Origin: Oikopleura dioica
Lineage: Eukaryota; Chordata; Appendicularia; Copelata; Oikopleuridae
Assembly (NCBI GenBank): GCA_907165135.1
Contig: OU015569.1
Coordinates: forward strand, 2,666,001-2,730,000
DNA length: 64,000 bases
Reading direction: 5' to 3'
Shown: positions 44,660-57,345 of the stretch, in pieces
Position numbering within the stretch: position 1 is the stretch's first letter
Layout of the letters: each line of letters starts with the position of its first letter
Made by a program: the position numbers and the translations under genes
Notes under the pieces: generated by a model
Seen by the model: only the letters and a program-made list of their open reading frames with translations
Database searches by the model: none
Told to the model about the DNA's origin: nothing

Positions 44660-46617
44660 TTAAATAGGCGAGCCTTGCGGATCTGTGCCCTCTATCAGCA
44701 GCGATTCAAACGCCAAGATCAGCTTGTTCAGACCAAAGAGATAGTTCTCGTCTAAGTTGCAACCGTCGCCATCCCAAACGTGTGCGAAATCAATCATGCG
44801 AACATCCACGCGGGGTTTGTCAGGCCTCCAGCGGTCGTCTTCCGAATCCGAACTTCCCTAATTTACAATTAGACTAATTTGCTCACTCAGCCATGCGAGG
44901 AAGTAACATCGTAATTCTCGATTGAATAACGCGGTTTGCGAAATCGAGGTGTACTAGACTTTTCTAGCTTTAGCTTTAGATTTACCTGACTTCCAAGCTC
45001 TGCTGGAGAGTACCCTTCGTATAATATCAACAAGGAGGAGGCGTAAAAGCGATAACTCGTCTGGGCGGCGAAGAAATCACGAATTAGCAACAGGCGTTCC
45101 AGGATTCCCTTGATTATTAAAATGTTGCGCTCGTAGGGACCCGCCGAAGAGAGAAACTTGCCGAGGCCGATGTTGACGAGTTGATCTTCGTCCAACGATC
45201 GTCCCCACTTCTTGTCAAGCTTTTGAGCCGTTGACCCGGAATCACTGGAGATCTAAACATCGTCAATAATAAATGATTCTTGAGGGAAGATTTTTGCTTA
45301 CTCTGCAGCCTAGAAGTTGGAAGCCAGTGTTCACCAGAGGTGGATATTTGACAGACTCTTTTCGCTTCTTCTCCTCAGTGGCGTCTGGATCGTAGGTCAC
45401 GCGACCCATTTTAATGTCGCAAATGCACGGGTCGCGGAAGGGACGTGTCAGATCCTCCAATCTGATGAATGCGGAATGCGCCGCGTTGGGCTCGCTGGAT
45501 TCCACCACGCCGTAGAATCGAGGACACAAGCTTCGCAAGATCTTCGCCTCCGGAGTCGCCGCCTTCGTAATCTTATAAAATACTGTTATTGAACGAACTT
45601 TGTTAGTGTAGTTTTTGAGAAAAAGGGGCTCATTAAAAGCGTTGGTTCAATTTCGGGCTTCAATTCTTTTGATAAAAGGAAACAGATTCGCAATAAATGA
45701 ATGAATGCCCGTAGACATATTTGGATAACTCAGACCGGGGGCGAGCCCGATTGAAAAACGCTGCGAGGTGACATTGATTGTTCAGTCATCCGTAATACAG
45801 CACAATCATTCCTTTCAAAACGCCGTTCTACATCAAGGCACTCGGCGCCTTTTTCGAAGAATTCTGACTGAACAAAATGATTTAATAATGATTGATTCAG
45901 AAGTCTTCGACAATTCTGCCATTTCAGCACGTAAAAGTGCTCGAAATCAAGGCCCAGTACGAGCTGTAAAAACTTTCATAATCCTATTAAAAGACAAATA
46001 ATAATTTAACATCATGTTTGTTGTAAGTAAGTGGCCGGAAACAACAAGTATAACGACTGGAGATGAAAGCGTCTGTATCGTGTTATTGCGAGTGGAGAGC
46101 AGTCCGCACGCCAAATGAGAGCCCAAAGTGTCGTAAAATTTACGCGCGAGTCAATAAATCTCACTGCCGCTTTTGGTAGCTCAACAACTTGTACCTCAGT
46201 GTAGAAATTGGCTTCTTTCTCCCCGCGTGGAGGCGCTTGGAAAGGTTTCAGCACCGTGCGTGATTGCTGATCGCGATACAGAATGCTGAAATATTCATTA
46301 ATTCAACGTAACGATACATATGCTTTAAGATTGAAATAGGGTAATTGCCAGTGCTATTGTCATAAAATTGTCGTTTTTATGGCCCAAGTGACATTGACAA
46401 AGACTCTCGGATTTGAGTTACATCAAAATGAATGTATCATCAAAAAAAAACTAAAGTACCTATGCCCAGCGATGACGAGCCCAGCATCGATTTCGCGCAC
46501 GGTTCCATTTGGACTTCCCACCTTCTGGATCACCTTGGTCCGCCGCTTCGTCTGGTGCACCGTGCCCCCGCTGCTGCCCGCGAGTAGTTGCACCTTACCA
46601 GAGTTCGTACTCTCCAT
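44660..46617 (-). CDS. ipmk: inositol polyphosphate multikinase (IPMK) family
   Basis: Five exons. Start MESTNSGKVQLLAG at 46617, then AGLVIAGH, and TVLKPFQAPPRGEKEANFY, which holds the ATP-binding lysine and the family's Pro-rich turn. After a 620-base intron come CPRFYGV ... FIRLEDLTRPFRDPCICDIK and the inositide-kinase signature DIKMG (the PxxxDxKxG motif). The C-terminal part has ASSLLILYEG and the catalytic DVRMIDFAHV. IPMK phosphorylates inositol phosphates (and PIP2) in the nucleus and cytosol. The exon before the last either ends at SQ|GTAAATC (GT-AG) or runs on to SSH|GG (a GG donor); both keep frame. TAA at 44660. Confidence 0.87.
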
Positions 46618-47760
46618 CGTACTGTTCTGCTTTGTTATCTCTAGCTGGTTGCGAGTTGCCCTTTCTCTGATTTCTCGAAAGCCTTGAGCTTCTCAAGAGT
46701 GTTTTTCAATATTTTTCCAAATCTGAAAATGTCCATTCGAAGTGAGGCGTCCCGTCCGTGGTGGCGCTCTAAATGAGTTTTTTTTCAGTTCAGTTAGTCA
46801 TCATTCAGGAGCATCCCCTGTCGACGGGAACGAACAAGAAGAAGACAAAAAGTAATCGGCACAGTCATCCCTACACCTAGATGAGTTGTTCGCCTCCCCA
46901 GAGACTGGGCAATTGTCGCTAAATTGAACCAAAGCGAATCACAAATGCTCTCTATATTCTTTTTTTCATAAAAGCATAGGAAAAGAGAGCCAATTTTGAA
47001 ACTCTCGATCTATCGTTTTAGTCTTTTCTCAACCCTTTTTATACAAAAGTGTTTACTAAAAGTGTGTAACTAACTTTAATGACTCAATTTTAAGGTGATC
47101 AACAGTGCCCCTCAAAAACGAGAGTGTCTACTTTTTTGATGCTAACGGCTTTAATTTTCTGTTATATGATCCTCTTAAATACTGACATTTTGACATCGCT
47201 ACATGTAGTCGAGAAACTAAATAACTTAATTCTCAAAGAAAAATCAAAAACTCGTCATAGAGGAAAAACAACATCTGATTAATAATGATCTTCAAAACAT
47301 ATGGAAAATACTCTGGCTATTTGTTGACTCGAGTAAGAAACTAGACCAGCACTAGTCAGGAGCATTGATTGAACCGGTTAGTACCAGCCTAAGGCGACTG
47401 ATCCGACTGGTCATGGGATAAAAATGCAACTCATGATGATACTTGTGCTTGAATGCATCATTCATAAGATTGTTTTTTTTTTGTTGAAAAATAAATCTTT
47501 ATTTACCGATTTAAACAAATAGAAAACTAGTTTTGAGCTATGAAAAGAATAAGGTAGTGTACAGAATATAAAAATAATAATAATAAAATGCGGAAATGGA
47601 ATAGAAAAGAAATTGAAATTTTGAAATTGTTGAATTGAGCTGAAAGCAGGAAGGGATCAGAGAAAGAAAAGAAGAGGTCAATTTAGTCACAATGAGTTAG
47701 AAAAAAATAAAACATGAGTTAATCTTGGAAAAATTTAATTCTTTTAAGGACGGCTGTGAT
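46618..47760. other. 1.1-kb intergenic stretch
   Basis: AT-rich, no supported coding sequence; promoter side of IPMK and 3' side of the coiled-coil gene. Confidence 0.4.
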
Positions 47761-49758
47761 TCAGTAGTAATCCAATATCGACGCGACCCGGGCAGCGTCC
47801 AGTAGCGCATTTCGCTTCTGATTTCGTTTGATCGCTCGCAATTCTTCTTTGGCCGCCTAAAGTTCAGGGTATATTCCCATGAGCAGATAATTCTGATTCA
47901 TCTTATTGACCTTCAACCCCAAGAATCTAACCCATTACAAATCCAGGTACTCATCCTAACTTCTGATTCAGTAAGCTTACATCTACTCAGCTCTATTTAT
48001 ACATGACGCCAGATTCTCTTGTTAGGACATCGCGAACTCTGGTACAAGCATTTTCGAAAAGAAAAATATTTGTCTAACTAGGTCAGTTTTATTTAATTTT
48101 CTTCCTTGATTCCAAACTTCACAAAAACCTATTTGAAAATTACCTGAACTTGTCGGTAATGAATTTCCTGCTGAATTCTTTCTTCCTTTTCCTTCTTTTT
48201 AACCCACTTGCGGAAAGCCTTGTCGTTTTCTTGTCGACTCCTGACGTACAGACCTTCCATTTTTTCAATCTCTTGTTGGTGCTAAACACGAAATTAGCAT
48301 GTAAATTGGAATTTTTGACGTAAATATTTGACGAATTTCCATCTCATCAATTAGAAATTTGAATACTTATCAGCGTTTTTGCAAATTACCTGGACGAGAC
48401 GTTTTCGATGGTTCTCTTGGGCCTTCTGTCTTTTCCACTCCTCCCAAATATCTGAAAACCACTTTCTTTTTCTGTCATTTTGGCTTCCTTACCGTTTCGT
48501 TCTTCTTCTGAAAGTTGCTCTTTCATCATTCTGGACGAGTTAACATCATCTTTCGGCTTAAGCTTCTTATTCATCTGATTCTTCTGTTTGAGCCAGGCAT
48601 TGAAACTGCGTTCGGCCTCTTCCTAAACCGCGAAAAATAAGCGAAAATTCAAACGGAAAAATGCTTTACCCGCTTTTCGCTGCGCTCCACTTGCTCGAGC
48701 TCTTCTTCTGCGACTTTCTTCCTGTGTTGAGCAAGTTTACGCTGACGGCCGAGTTTCTTTTGTTCTTTTGTCAGACCATAAGGCGACTTATACTCTGGAA
48801 TTGGATCGTGCCGCTATGAATGACTATTAAGAAGATACCAATTAAATTTAGCTCCTCTTACCTTAGATTTAATAGGACTCTCATCTTCTGGCAATTCGTC
48901 CTCTTCCTCCTCTTTTTCGTCTTGAAAGTCCATTTGAAATGTGCCGTTGACTTCGGTCAAAAACCGCCCACCTGTGCCCAGATCAGCCGCTTCTTCGACT
49001 GGCGGCTCGCTCGTTGTCTGTGGAGCTGTCTGTGGTTCCACTTGTGGCTCTGGAGAGGGGCTTTTCACAATCGTCGCGGGAGGCGGTTGCGGTGTCGAGT
49101 TTTGCTGAGGCGAAGGAGATCGAGGAGACGGACTGTTCAAGTCTCATAAACAAGCTCATTTTCAGAAAATAAAAAAAGTTAAAGCTATATAAAAAAGTTA
49201 AAAGCTGATAGTTGAGTGCGACTATTCCTTTTGGCTGGAGGAATCTGCTCGCCTGGGTACTGTTCAGTTATGTGCGTTTCTCGTGCTAACGGTGAAATTC
49301 CACGGGTAGGGGTTGCGTGTTTCGGCGCTTGCGCAGCTTCGCTGAAGAATTGCTAAATTTTTAGAGAAGGAAAAATTTCTTACTTGTCGTCGAATTCGAG
49401 GACGTCTTCCATGTCTTCTCTGAAGCCGATTCTGGATATTCTTGAGCTTGGGGGCGAGGGATTCGAGTTGAGATCTTCATTCGCGCGCTTTAGACTGAAA
49501 AATGCCACTGTTTTCAAATCATAAAAGACATTCCACTATTCGAGTTGACAAAGGTGCCCACACGCGTTATGCAGTAAATTGTGGTGGCATTTTAGGGGGA
49601 TTCTAGGACACTTCTTTGTTTGCTTACCGCTCGGCCATTGTCGGCGTTGGCGCTAGAAGTGGCGAGGGCGTGTGCGCTGGCGGCAGATCTGGCTCGCTGT
49701 CGGAATCGGAACTGTCCGTATCAAAGTTGATCGAGGGGCTCTTCGAGTCCCGCGACAT
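47761..49758 (-). CDS. coiled-coil protein, CCDC181-like
   Basis: About eight exons. Start MSRDSKSPSINFDTDSSDSD at 49758; the N-terminal half is disordered, rich in SPSP, PQ and acidic runs. Then comes YKSPYGLTKEQKKLGRQRKL, a typical opening of the CCDC181 helical region, followed by long charged helices with the repeated AFxxWxKxK motif (SFNAWLKQKNQ, DKAFRKWVKKKEKEE) and a final AAKEELRAIKRNQKRNALLD, to TGA at 47761. CCDC181 is a microtubule-binding ciliary/flagellar protein; that role is inferred. The first intron (49628-49495) fits only as GG-AG. Confidence 0.62.
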
Positions 49759-50373
49759 TGTTTCTTGTTCTCTGAAGAGAACGGGGTTGAAGAGAAACTA
49801 TTCATAAATAATCTCATTGTTGCGGGAGTATCATAAATTGCTCTTTAGAAGTGTAGGAATAAGATAATTGCAGAAGTAGGTAATAATACAGAATGGAAGT
49901 TTTGAAAAAAAAACAGAAAAGTTGTGTTATCATCATCAGGCAAGAAAAAAAAGTTTTTAAAGAAGTGAGCGATCATGGTCGAGATGATATTTACATAGGA
50001 GTCAGCGTAGCGAACAAATGGTTAAACGGCTGTAGCAACAGCGCAGATTAATCATCAATATGTTCGACGAAGGAAAGGCCTTCAAGAAGCTTGGCTTTTG
50101 AGAAAAAATAACTAGAGTTGAAGGAAGGGATTTTCGGCTATAATAGGTAATATTATTGGCGTAGTTGCATTTGATATAAGTTTAACCTTTAAAAAGTCTA
50201 AGGCACTTTTTTCGTACTAAGTTTTTTGCGTTGCATAGTTCTTTTTTGAATTAGAACGTAGAAGGCGATTCGATTTCAAGCGATTTCGGAAGGAGTCACA
50301 GCTTTTTCAAAGTCCTAATTTTTGAACAATAGGAAGTAAATATATGCATCAGTCATTCAGTTTATCTGTGATT
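49759..50373. other. intergenic, no gene seen
   Basis: AT-rich flank between two same-strand genes; nothing recognised. Confidence 0.4.
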
Positions 50374-51912
50374 CTATATAACGCGATCGAGGGTCTTGTA
50401 CTTCTCGACGAATATCCTTAGCGTTTTGAGAAAAGTCTCCGAATGGCCACCACAATGTTCGTGATTCTCGACACTTGGGTCGCGAACCCGCTGCTCGATT
50501 TCGCGGTAAAGATGCTCCGTCAAGTCGTTTTGCCAGTTATACTTGGTGAAGCCGTCGTTGATAGCTTTGAAGACGGGCGAGTAATTATTGTAAAACGTCT
50601 ATTTCAAATGATTTCCAAGCGATCTATCTTTTATGATTTTGAAATTGAGTCTTGGAAAACACTTTCCTTCGCATTTCCATGAGCGATCGCAGCTCCCATT
50701 TCATCCGCTTCTGGGCAGCTTCGCTCGCTTTGGGCGTCAAAGCAGAACTTGTGGTGATAATTCCATCGACAGGGGAGGAAATAAATTAGTTCTTTCGAAA
50801 GTTTTTCAAATATAATCATTTATGCATTCTTGTATTAGAAAGAAAAGTAAAACCGTTCCTGGATTGTAATGGAATGCCGTGTTGATCAAGTTCTGATCGC
50901 CAAACATGTCCTTCTTATTCCTGTAGTAGAGCGGAAGCAAAAGATCTTTGTCCCACTTGAAAGAATTCAGCGATATTGACTCTGCCGTATTGAACACAGG
51001 CTCGCGCATGCGAGTCAAGTTCATCAGAAAAACGCCCGAGTTCACTTGAGTCATTCCAGCGCCAGCGCGGAGAATGAAGTTAGGGTTCGACCCTGGGACC
51101 TTGAAATCCCAGCCGACTCGGGGAGCCAATGCGCCAACCTAAAAAAGCCAATAGAAACAAATTCGACAAAAAGGAATGTTCAAATCGCACCTGGCGTTCG
51201 TCAAACTTGTCAAAGTGGGACCAGAGATCCTGAGGCGGCGCAAGAAACAACACATCGGAGTCGACGTAGATAACAGAGTCGACATCAGAGAGCACCTCGG
51301 GCAAGAAAAGACGGAAAGAGGCGCAAGGGCCCCACCAGTCGCGAAATTCGGACACTTCCTCGGGCGGCAGAGGATAATGAACTGTTCTCACATTGAGTTG
51401 GATGCGCTCTTGGGCGCTCACGGGCCAGCTTAGGAAGAGACTTCGGACGTGGTCTTCGTTGCCTTCGTTCGTGAAAATCGTCACCTTTAAAAGTTGAAAT
51501 CAGGACGGTTGTGTTTTACCATGATGCTTACCTTGATCTTGGGGTCTATCGAAAGTAATACAGCAGATTTGATCATATTGTGAGCCTCATCGAGAGCTGA
51601 TTTTGACTTGCCCTCGCAAGCAACAACGACAAGATGCACCTTTGGAATTTGAACGAGCTTGGTTTCGTGATGCACATCGCGCGCTGTCTCGTCGATTTCC
51701 GAAAGTATATCAGATACAGACTCATCTTCATCAAGGTTCATTAACAAGCATAAAGCGAATTAATTAGCAGCAGTTCTAATGACCTAGAATCTCCCTCTTT
51801 TTTCTTGAGAACCCTTGCCTTGAATCAGACTTAAAATTGAAAGGAATGCTAGTAAGAAAGTGGCGAATAAAACCGCCAGTCGCCGGCGTGCCTGTCGAGT
51901 AGAAGTGATCAT
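50374..51912 (-). CDS. gxylt: glucoside xylosyltransferase (GT8 family, GXYLT-like)
   Basis: Begins MITSTRQARRRLAVLF and a hydrophobic anchor (ATFLLAFLSILSLI), a type II Golgi/ER membrane protein. The GT8 domain shows HLVVVACEGK, WWGPCASFRLFLPEVLSDVD, the metal site VIYVDSDVLFL (DxD), RAGAGMTQVNSGVFLMNLTR and MFGDQNLINTAFHYNPG. GXYLT1/2 add xylose to O-glucose on EGF repeats of Notch-type proteins. Exon 1 to 2 seems to use a GA donor (GGGA|GATTC). The C-terminal HEHCGGHSETF part ends KTLDRVI before TAG at 50374. Confidence 0.85.
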
Positions 51913-52235
51913 TCAAGAACGTTTTATCATCTGAACTTTGAAAAGAATTAGAAATGAAATAGATGCTTTGAATGTTTCTATGAATATTATTTTTTTATTG
52001 TCAGATTTAGGAAAAAATGGAAAGAGAAATTGACAGTTCAATAATTTTATACAATTACAGTTCAGTGAGTGGCGAGATTAAAGTGTTTGAGTGTGACCAC
52101 AGAAAATAATGATTTTTGCTAACTTAAAGTTTAAAGTTTTAAAGTATTAGGCGAGTAGTTGCATCAAACAAAAAGGAACTAAAAGGAGTAAAAGTACTTT
52201 GTATTGGACAGTAATACAGTTAATATAAACAAGAG

Positions 52236-54398
52236 TTAATCAAACTCGGTATCAGTGAGAATCTCATCATCATCTGACGCATGAGCGGCGAGAGAGACAG
52301 CTTTCATCGTGATTTTCACTGTTCTGTGAACTTTCTTTTCGCGCAGGCGTTCCTCGAGCGAGGCCTTCGTCACACCTTTTCTCTGGACTTGCTTCTTCGT
52401 TGGCGTTAGATACACTTCTTCGTCGCTGTCACAGGAAGAGTCTAAGACCGGCTTCGACTTTTGGCGAGGAGGCGTTTTTTTTTGCACAGCGCGTTTTCGC
52501 TTCAGTCTCTCCTTGAGCAGCGCTTGAGTGAAGAGAATAGCCGTCTTCTCCTGCTCGCTCTGTTCGCTCTCAGACGAGGACGATGATTCGACATTAGACG
52601 AGTCTGTTGGAACTTTTGGAGATGGAGAGCGAGGCTTTCTTCTTTGTCGTGAAGAAGACCTTCGTCTAGAATTTGATGATCGGCGGGCTATAGGAGAACG
52701 AGACCGCGATTTCCGGCTGAGCTCATTTGATCTTCTCTTTCTTGAAGGTTTTGAAGAGGAGCTTCTTCGTTCTGGTGAGCGATCGGAGGATGAACTAGAT
52801 CTCTTCCTACGTCTGGTCTTGCGAACTTCCAGGGATCGACGACTCCTTCAGTAAAGCCTGTTAATCAAGAAGATAAAAATAAAGTTACCTTCTTGGAGGC
52901 GTGTCTTTCTGACGACGCTTTGAAGACCGACTTCGTGAGCGGCGACTCCTCGAAGTGGACCTCCGTCTTTTCCTCTTTTCTGGAGACGGATCTGGGCTTC
53001 CAAGACGTTTCCTTCGAGTCGGTGATTTTGAAGATCTCCTTCTTTTCTCTATGTGTTGTTGGCGATAATTATTATTAACGGATTGCTTGGCGCTGAAAGA
53101 GAAAGCGAGGTTATGATTTTACGATAAAAAAATTGCTTACCGGGGGGCAGTTGGTGACGTTTTCGCGACAGGAGCAGATAAATTGGGCGATGATTGTTTT
53201 GGTCTAAAAAAAACAACTGTTTAGGCGATAGTTTTGCGCAAGTGACTTACTTTTCTGGCAGTATTTTAGTGCTAAGTTTTCTATAATCGACATCTGCGGA
53301 GGGAGATTGGGCATCAGTAGTCTTGGGCTCTTGAACAGCTGGAAGAGGGTTGACGGCGGCGATGGGCGTTGAGTATGACAACTGAGGGCCTTGATAATAA
53401 GTTTAAGATCTGAGAGAAAAGAAAGCAAAAATACCTCTGTAGGGAACAACTTGATCCTTTGTGTTGGCTCCTTCTCTGTAGTTGGTGACTTTAAACCTCG
53501 GTGTCATTCTGTCGTTGCAGGTCATTGTTCTGAAACGGCGCCACTCCTCTGTCGTCATCACTTCTCCAACATTCGTTTTCAAAGTGAGTCTAGGGAAAGA
53601 ATTTTTATTAATAAAATCGACGAAGAGTCATCCTTACTTGAGTTTGACGGCTTTTTCGATGTCTTTTCTGATCTCCTGTTGGAGATACTGAACGCCCTTG
53701 TCGCTCAAATGCACAGGATCTGGATCCAAATTGCGTCTGTTCATCGTCTGGGCGTATCTGTACAAGTCTGACTGGTTGTAGAATCGATCCCAGAGATCAA
53801 CATACTGGAGTTGCGGGTTTTTGGCGTCGAGGCAGTACTTCTCAATCGCCTTGTTGACTTCTATCGCTCGAGGATTCTCCTGATCGTAGCGTGGAAGGAT
53901 GGCTCCGCAGAGGACAACGGCGCTTTTGTAGATTTGCTGGACGATAGAAATGACGCCCTTTTGCTCGTGAATGATGGCTGGACCGGCTTTTTGTTCGCGG
54001 AGCGTGCTCACGTTGTTTGTTCCAACGTGAATGTAGACCACTAAAAAGATTATATTAAAAAAATAACTAAAGAAGGCTTACCTCCAATCTTTGAAGGCGG
54101 CGGTAGTCCAACTTCATTTTGAAGGTGGAAGCGAAGTTGTTCCGCCGTGATTCCAGGATATGCGTAAAGCCAGGTCGTATTCCGGAACTGCTCGCAGTTG
54201 ATGCTTTTGATCATCGAGTCCCCTATCAAGAGAACTTCGATGTCCTCTATTTTGTTCGAGCGAGGACATCCTTTCCATTCTAATTTCTAAAAAGAAAATT
54301 TGAAATACCAAAATTGAGATTCAATTTGTCAAATTCTTTCCATGAAAGATTTAAAAAAGTAAAATCACACCACATAAGAATAAAGTAAGTACCGTCAT
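52236..54398 (-). CDS. SGNH/GDSL hydrolase-like domain fused to an RS-rich tail
   Basis: A two-codon first exon (ATG ACG at 54398) leads to KLEWKGCPRSNKIEDIEVLL, then the SGNH block I motif IGDSMIKS, block III VVYIHVGTNNV, a mid-domain AVVLCGAILPRYDQ, and a block V-like PDPVHLSDKG near residue 190 (Asp-x-x-His). So the Ser, Asn, Asp and His of the SGNH fold are all visible. After about residue 215 the protein becomes a long Arg/Ser tail (RRKRLGSPDPSPEKRKRRRS, SRSRRSRSRSSKRR) and ends acidic (DDDEILTDTEFD). RS tails belong to splicing and nuclear-speckle proteins, while SGNH domains are esterases or carbohydrate deacetylases; the combination is unusual. TAA at 52236. Confidence 0.72.
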
Positions 54399-54938
54399 TG
54401 GGAAATCAAGCTTCGCTTCTTCTGCTGCTTCTTCGATTTCGATCAATAATAACTCCGCATAGTTGCTCGATCTTCAAATTTCGATCTCTCAATTTTCTCC
54501 TCTGAAAAGGGGAATTTATTGACTCGTGTTCGATTACTGCGATGAGAATGCTGGTTTTCCATTAAAGGGAGTAAAAGGAAGAGAGCGCCACGGGAGAGCG
54601 CCGGACGATATGCATCAGCAGCTTTGCGATTATTTCCAGGAACAATAAAATGGAAAAATAATAATAAAACAGAAGATCGTTTAGCTGATTGTAAACTTTG
54701 ATACTTTAAATAGATAGTTTGTTAAAGAGCGCAATAACATTACAAATAAAGCGTAAATACAGTAAGTAACTGTAGCGTTAAGGGGAAGGATTGATATGAA
54801 GGAATAAGGCCACAAAAATCTCAAGTTTTTTCTTCTTTCTTAATGTTATTATGAACGAATCGGTTTCATAATTATATATACAGGAGGTTTTTAATTTGTT
54901 AGTTAGTATTAGCATTAGTTTTTCTTGTTTTGTTTTTG
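54399..54938. other. intergenic, no gene seen
   Basis: AT-rich sequence between the SGNH/RS gene start and the SPTLC2 stop codon on the same strand. Confidence 0.4.
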
Positions 54939-57035
54939 CTAGCTTTTAATTGAAGTAAGTCTGCGTTGGCTGGAATGTTTTAGCTGAAGAATGTCGCTGA
55001 TGCGGTCGATTTCGGCGAGACACTGATCGAGCTGTGCACGACTGTGACTCGCGGATAAACAGAAGCGAACTCGCCCTGATTCAAGAGGCGTCGCTTTTTT
55101 GCGTTAAATCTTGGGTAAACTGTTGGTAAAAAATATCATTTGTTTATGTTAACCAGTAATTTATTCGAAAATTGCGGGACCATGACCGAGAATCGAATCA
55201 AATAGACGGTCCTTGACACAAATAAGTAATTCATGGCTTAAATGTCTTACAGACGAGCAAACAGATTCCGTGTCGCCAGGTAAATAAAACCAAGGGCATT
55301 TGTGACCCATTGGGATCACCTGCGTCGCTGATAAGCGCGACTTTTCAAAAGGGGTCAAGCTCAAGCACCTGGCCTTCCTCCATCCCTGAGAATTCGCACT
55401 CAAAAGAGAGATTGAGAGAGATTTAACGCTTTCCTGGAAAGCCGACAACGACGACAGCAATGCCCGCCTCTTCCATCATTCTTCCAAAAAGCGCTATCTT
55501 CGACGGAGCATACAGTAACATAGGCACCACGGGAGAGAAGTCGTTTCCAAAGACGATGACGCCAAGATCCTTGAGTTTTCGGCGGAAATAGAGGGAATTA
55601 TCTCGCAGCTGAATTAGACGCCGCTTTCCTCGTCCGCTTGAAACTTGCTCGATCGCTTGAATGACCTGCTCGCAGACACCTTCAATTGATAAATCGTTAT
55701 CAAACTATTTCAAATAAAAATCCAACCTGGAGACATGGAACAAGCGTATTTGTGAGCGTGGGAGGTTTTTCGAAGGTAGTTGATGATTTCTTTCTTTCCA
55801 GAGATGTAGCCACCTGCTGCTCCGAAGGACTTGGTGAAAGTACCCATCATTATATCCACATCATTAACATCGCAGTCTTATTAAATAAATTAACAATCAT
55901 CTCTATATCCCGTAAGCAAAAAAGTGAAATTGAATCCTTACCAAAGTGTTGTACGACTCCGCGGCCCCCAGCTCCGAGCGCGCCGATGGAATGAGCTTCA
56001 TCGAGATACAAATACGCTTTGTATTTCTTTTTCAACTCAATCAATCTCTTAAGGTTGACGACACTTCCTTCCATCGAATAAATTCCTTCCACGACGAGAA
56101 TGATTTTCTTATACGGGCGAAAGGTGCGATCTTGACCGTTGATGATTGCGTTTCTGAGGTGGTTTTCCAGGTCTTCCATGTCGTTGTGCTTGTAGACGAT
56201 CGTCTTTGCCCCTGATAGACGAATACCTAGCACGAGGCTTGCATGGTTCAGCTCGTCGGAGAGAATCAAGCAACCAGGGCCAGCGATTGCTAAACATATT
56301 TTCAATTCGAGCTACAACGGTTCATAGCTCCGGAATCCGGATTATATTAAAAGCAAAACTTACCCGGGATATTCATCGAATTAGTTGCGAAACCCATCCC
56401 GAAAGTGAGAGTTGCCTCAACACCAAGAAACGCTGACCAAAGCGCTTCCAGTTCAACATGCTTCTCGGTCGTTCCAAGCTCGGACCTAAACAACGTTCAT
56501 GAGACCTCCTTTCAGCCCAAAAGATGGTACCGAGGTGATGAGAGCGTACAGCCCATTTCCTCCGTCGTCTTCTCAGCCATTTCAGCACACTTGCCCGTAT
56601 TTTCAGCGAAGCCAAGATAATTGTAACTCCCAAAGTTCAACGCTTTCTTCGCTTTGCCCGTAAAGTAATACGTCCAATTTTGATCATCGGATTTGCGCTC
56701 CATAAGGTCGAAAGTATCCCCGGGCACGGACTGAATCGGCATGTTGAAGCGATCTCGCACTCGCATATAAACGTTGCGGGTGAAGAAACTGGCGAACTCG
56801 TCGTGGAGAGGAGCGAAGCCTTCATTTCGCTTGAGATCTTGTGCCAGTTTCTAAAGAAAATTGCTCGAGCTTGCAAAGATAATATCGTTTTTTTCACCTT
56901 TGGCTTGCCGATATTGAAGGCTCGGAGGAAATCGGCGATGTAGCCAAAGATGTACATGCAGGTATAGTTGTAATACATGACAATGAGTACCCAAAGAGGT
57001 GGCTGCTCAAACTCCTCTTCGACTTTCGATGCCAT
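54939..57035 (-). CDS. sptlc2: serine palmitoyltransferase subunit 2 (LCB2)
   Basis: Start [20 protein letters not shown] at 57035 with one membrane helix ([20 protein letters not shown]). Then [80 protein letters not shown], and the PLP-binding lysine in [16 protein letters not shown]; all family landmarks. C-terminal [20 protein letters not shown] is complete only if the 340-base intron 55433-55094 is GA-AG. The enzyme is the catalytic subunit joining serine and palmitoyl-CoA, the first step of sphingolipid synthesis, in the ER membrane. TAG at 54939. Confidence 0.93.
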
Positions 57036-57345
57036 GCTAATGGAGAAAAAAGGTAAGACTAGACCATTCTTAGTAAAGATAAGCTACCGTTTATGAAGAA
57101 ATCAGAGATTAAATTAAATATTATCAAGAATTGAAATTGCTGAACAGAAACGAATGATGGAAAAAAATAAGAAACAAGGTAGGAATATGAGGCAGCAGTG
57201 TGATTACTTTGCACAATTTTCAGTTGTAGTTCTTGAGATTCATTGTTTGAATTTGAGAATGCGAGAGTCGTACTTTGATAGAGCTACTGTTTATGAATTT
57301 ATCTAAGTAAATAGTGGAATAGTAGGAATATATGGTACTTGATTA

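Noticed and set aside
55161-55460. Separate 99-residue minus-strand protein ([14 protein letters not shown]...)
   Set aside because: It is the intron 55433-55094 of SPTLC2; the conserved GFPATP motif joins across it.
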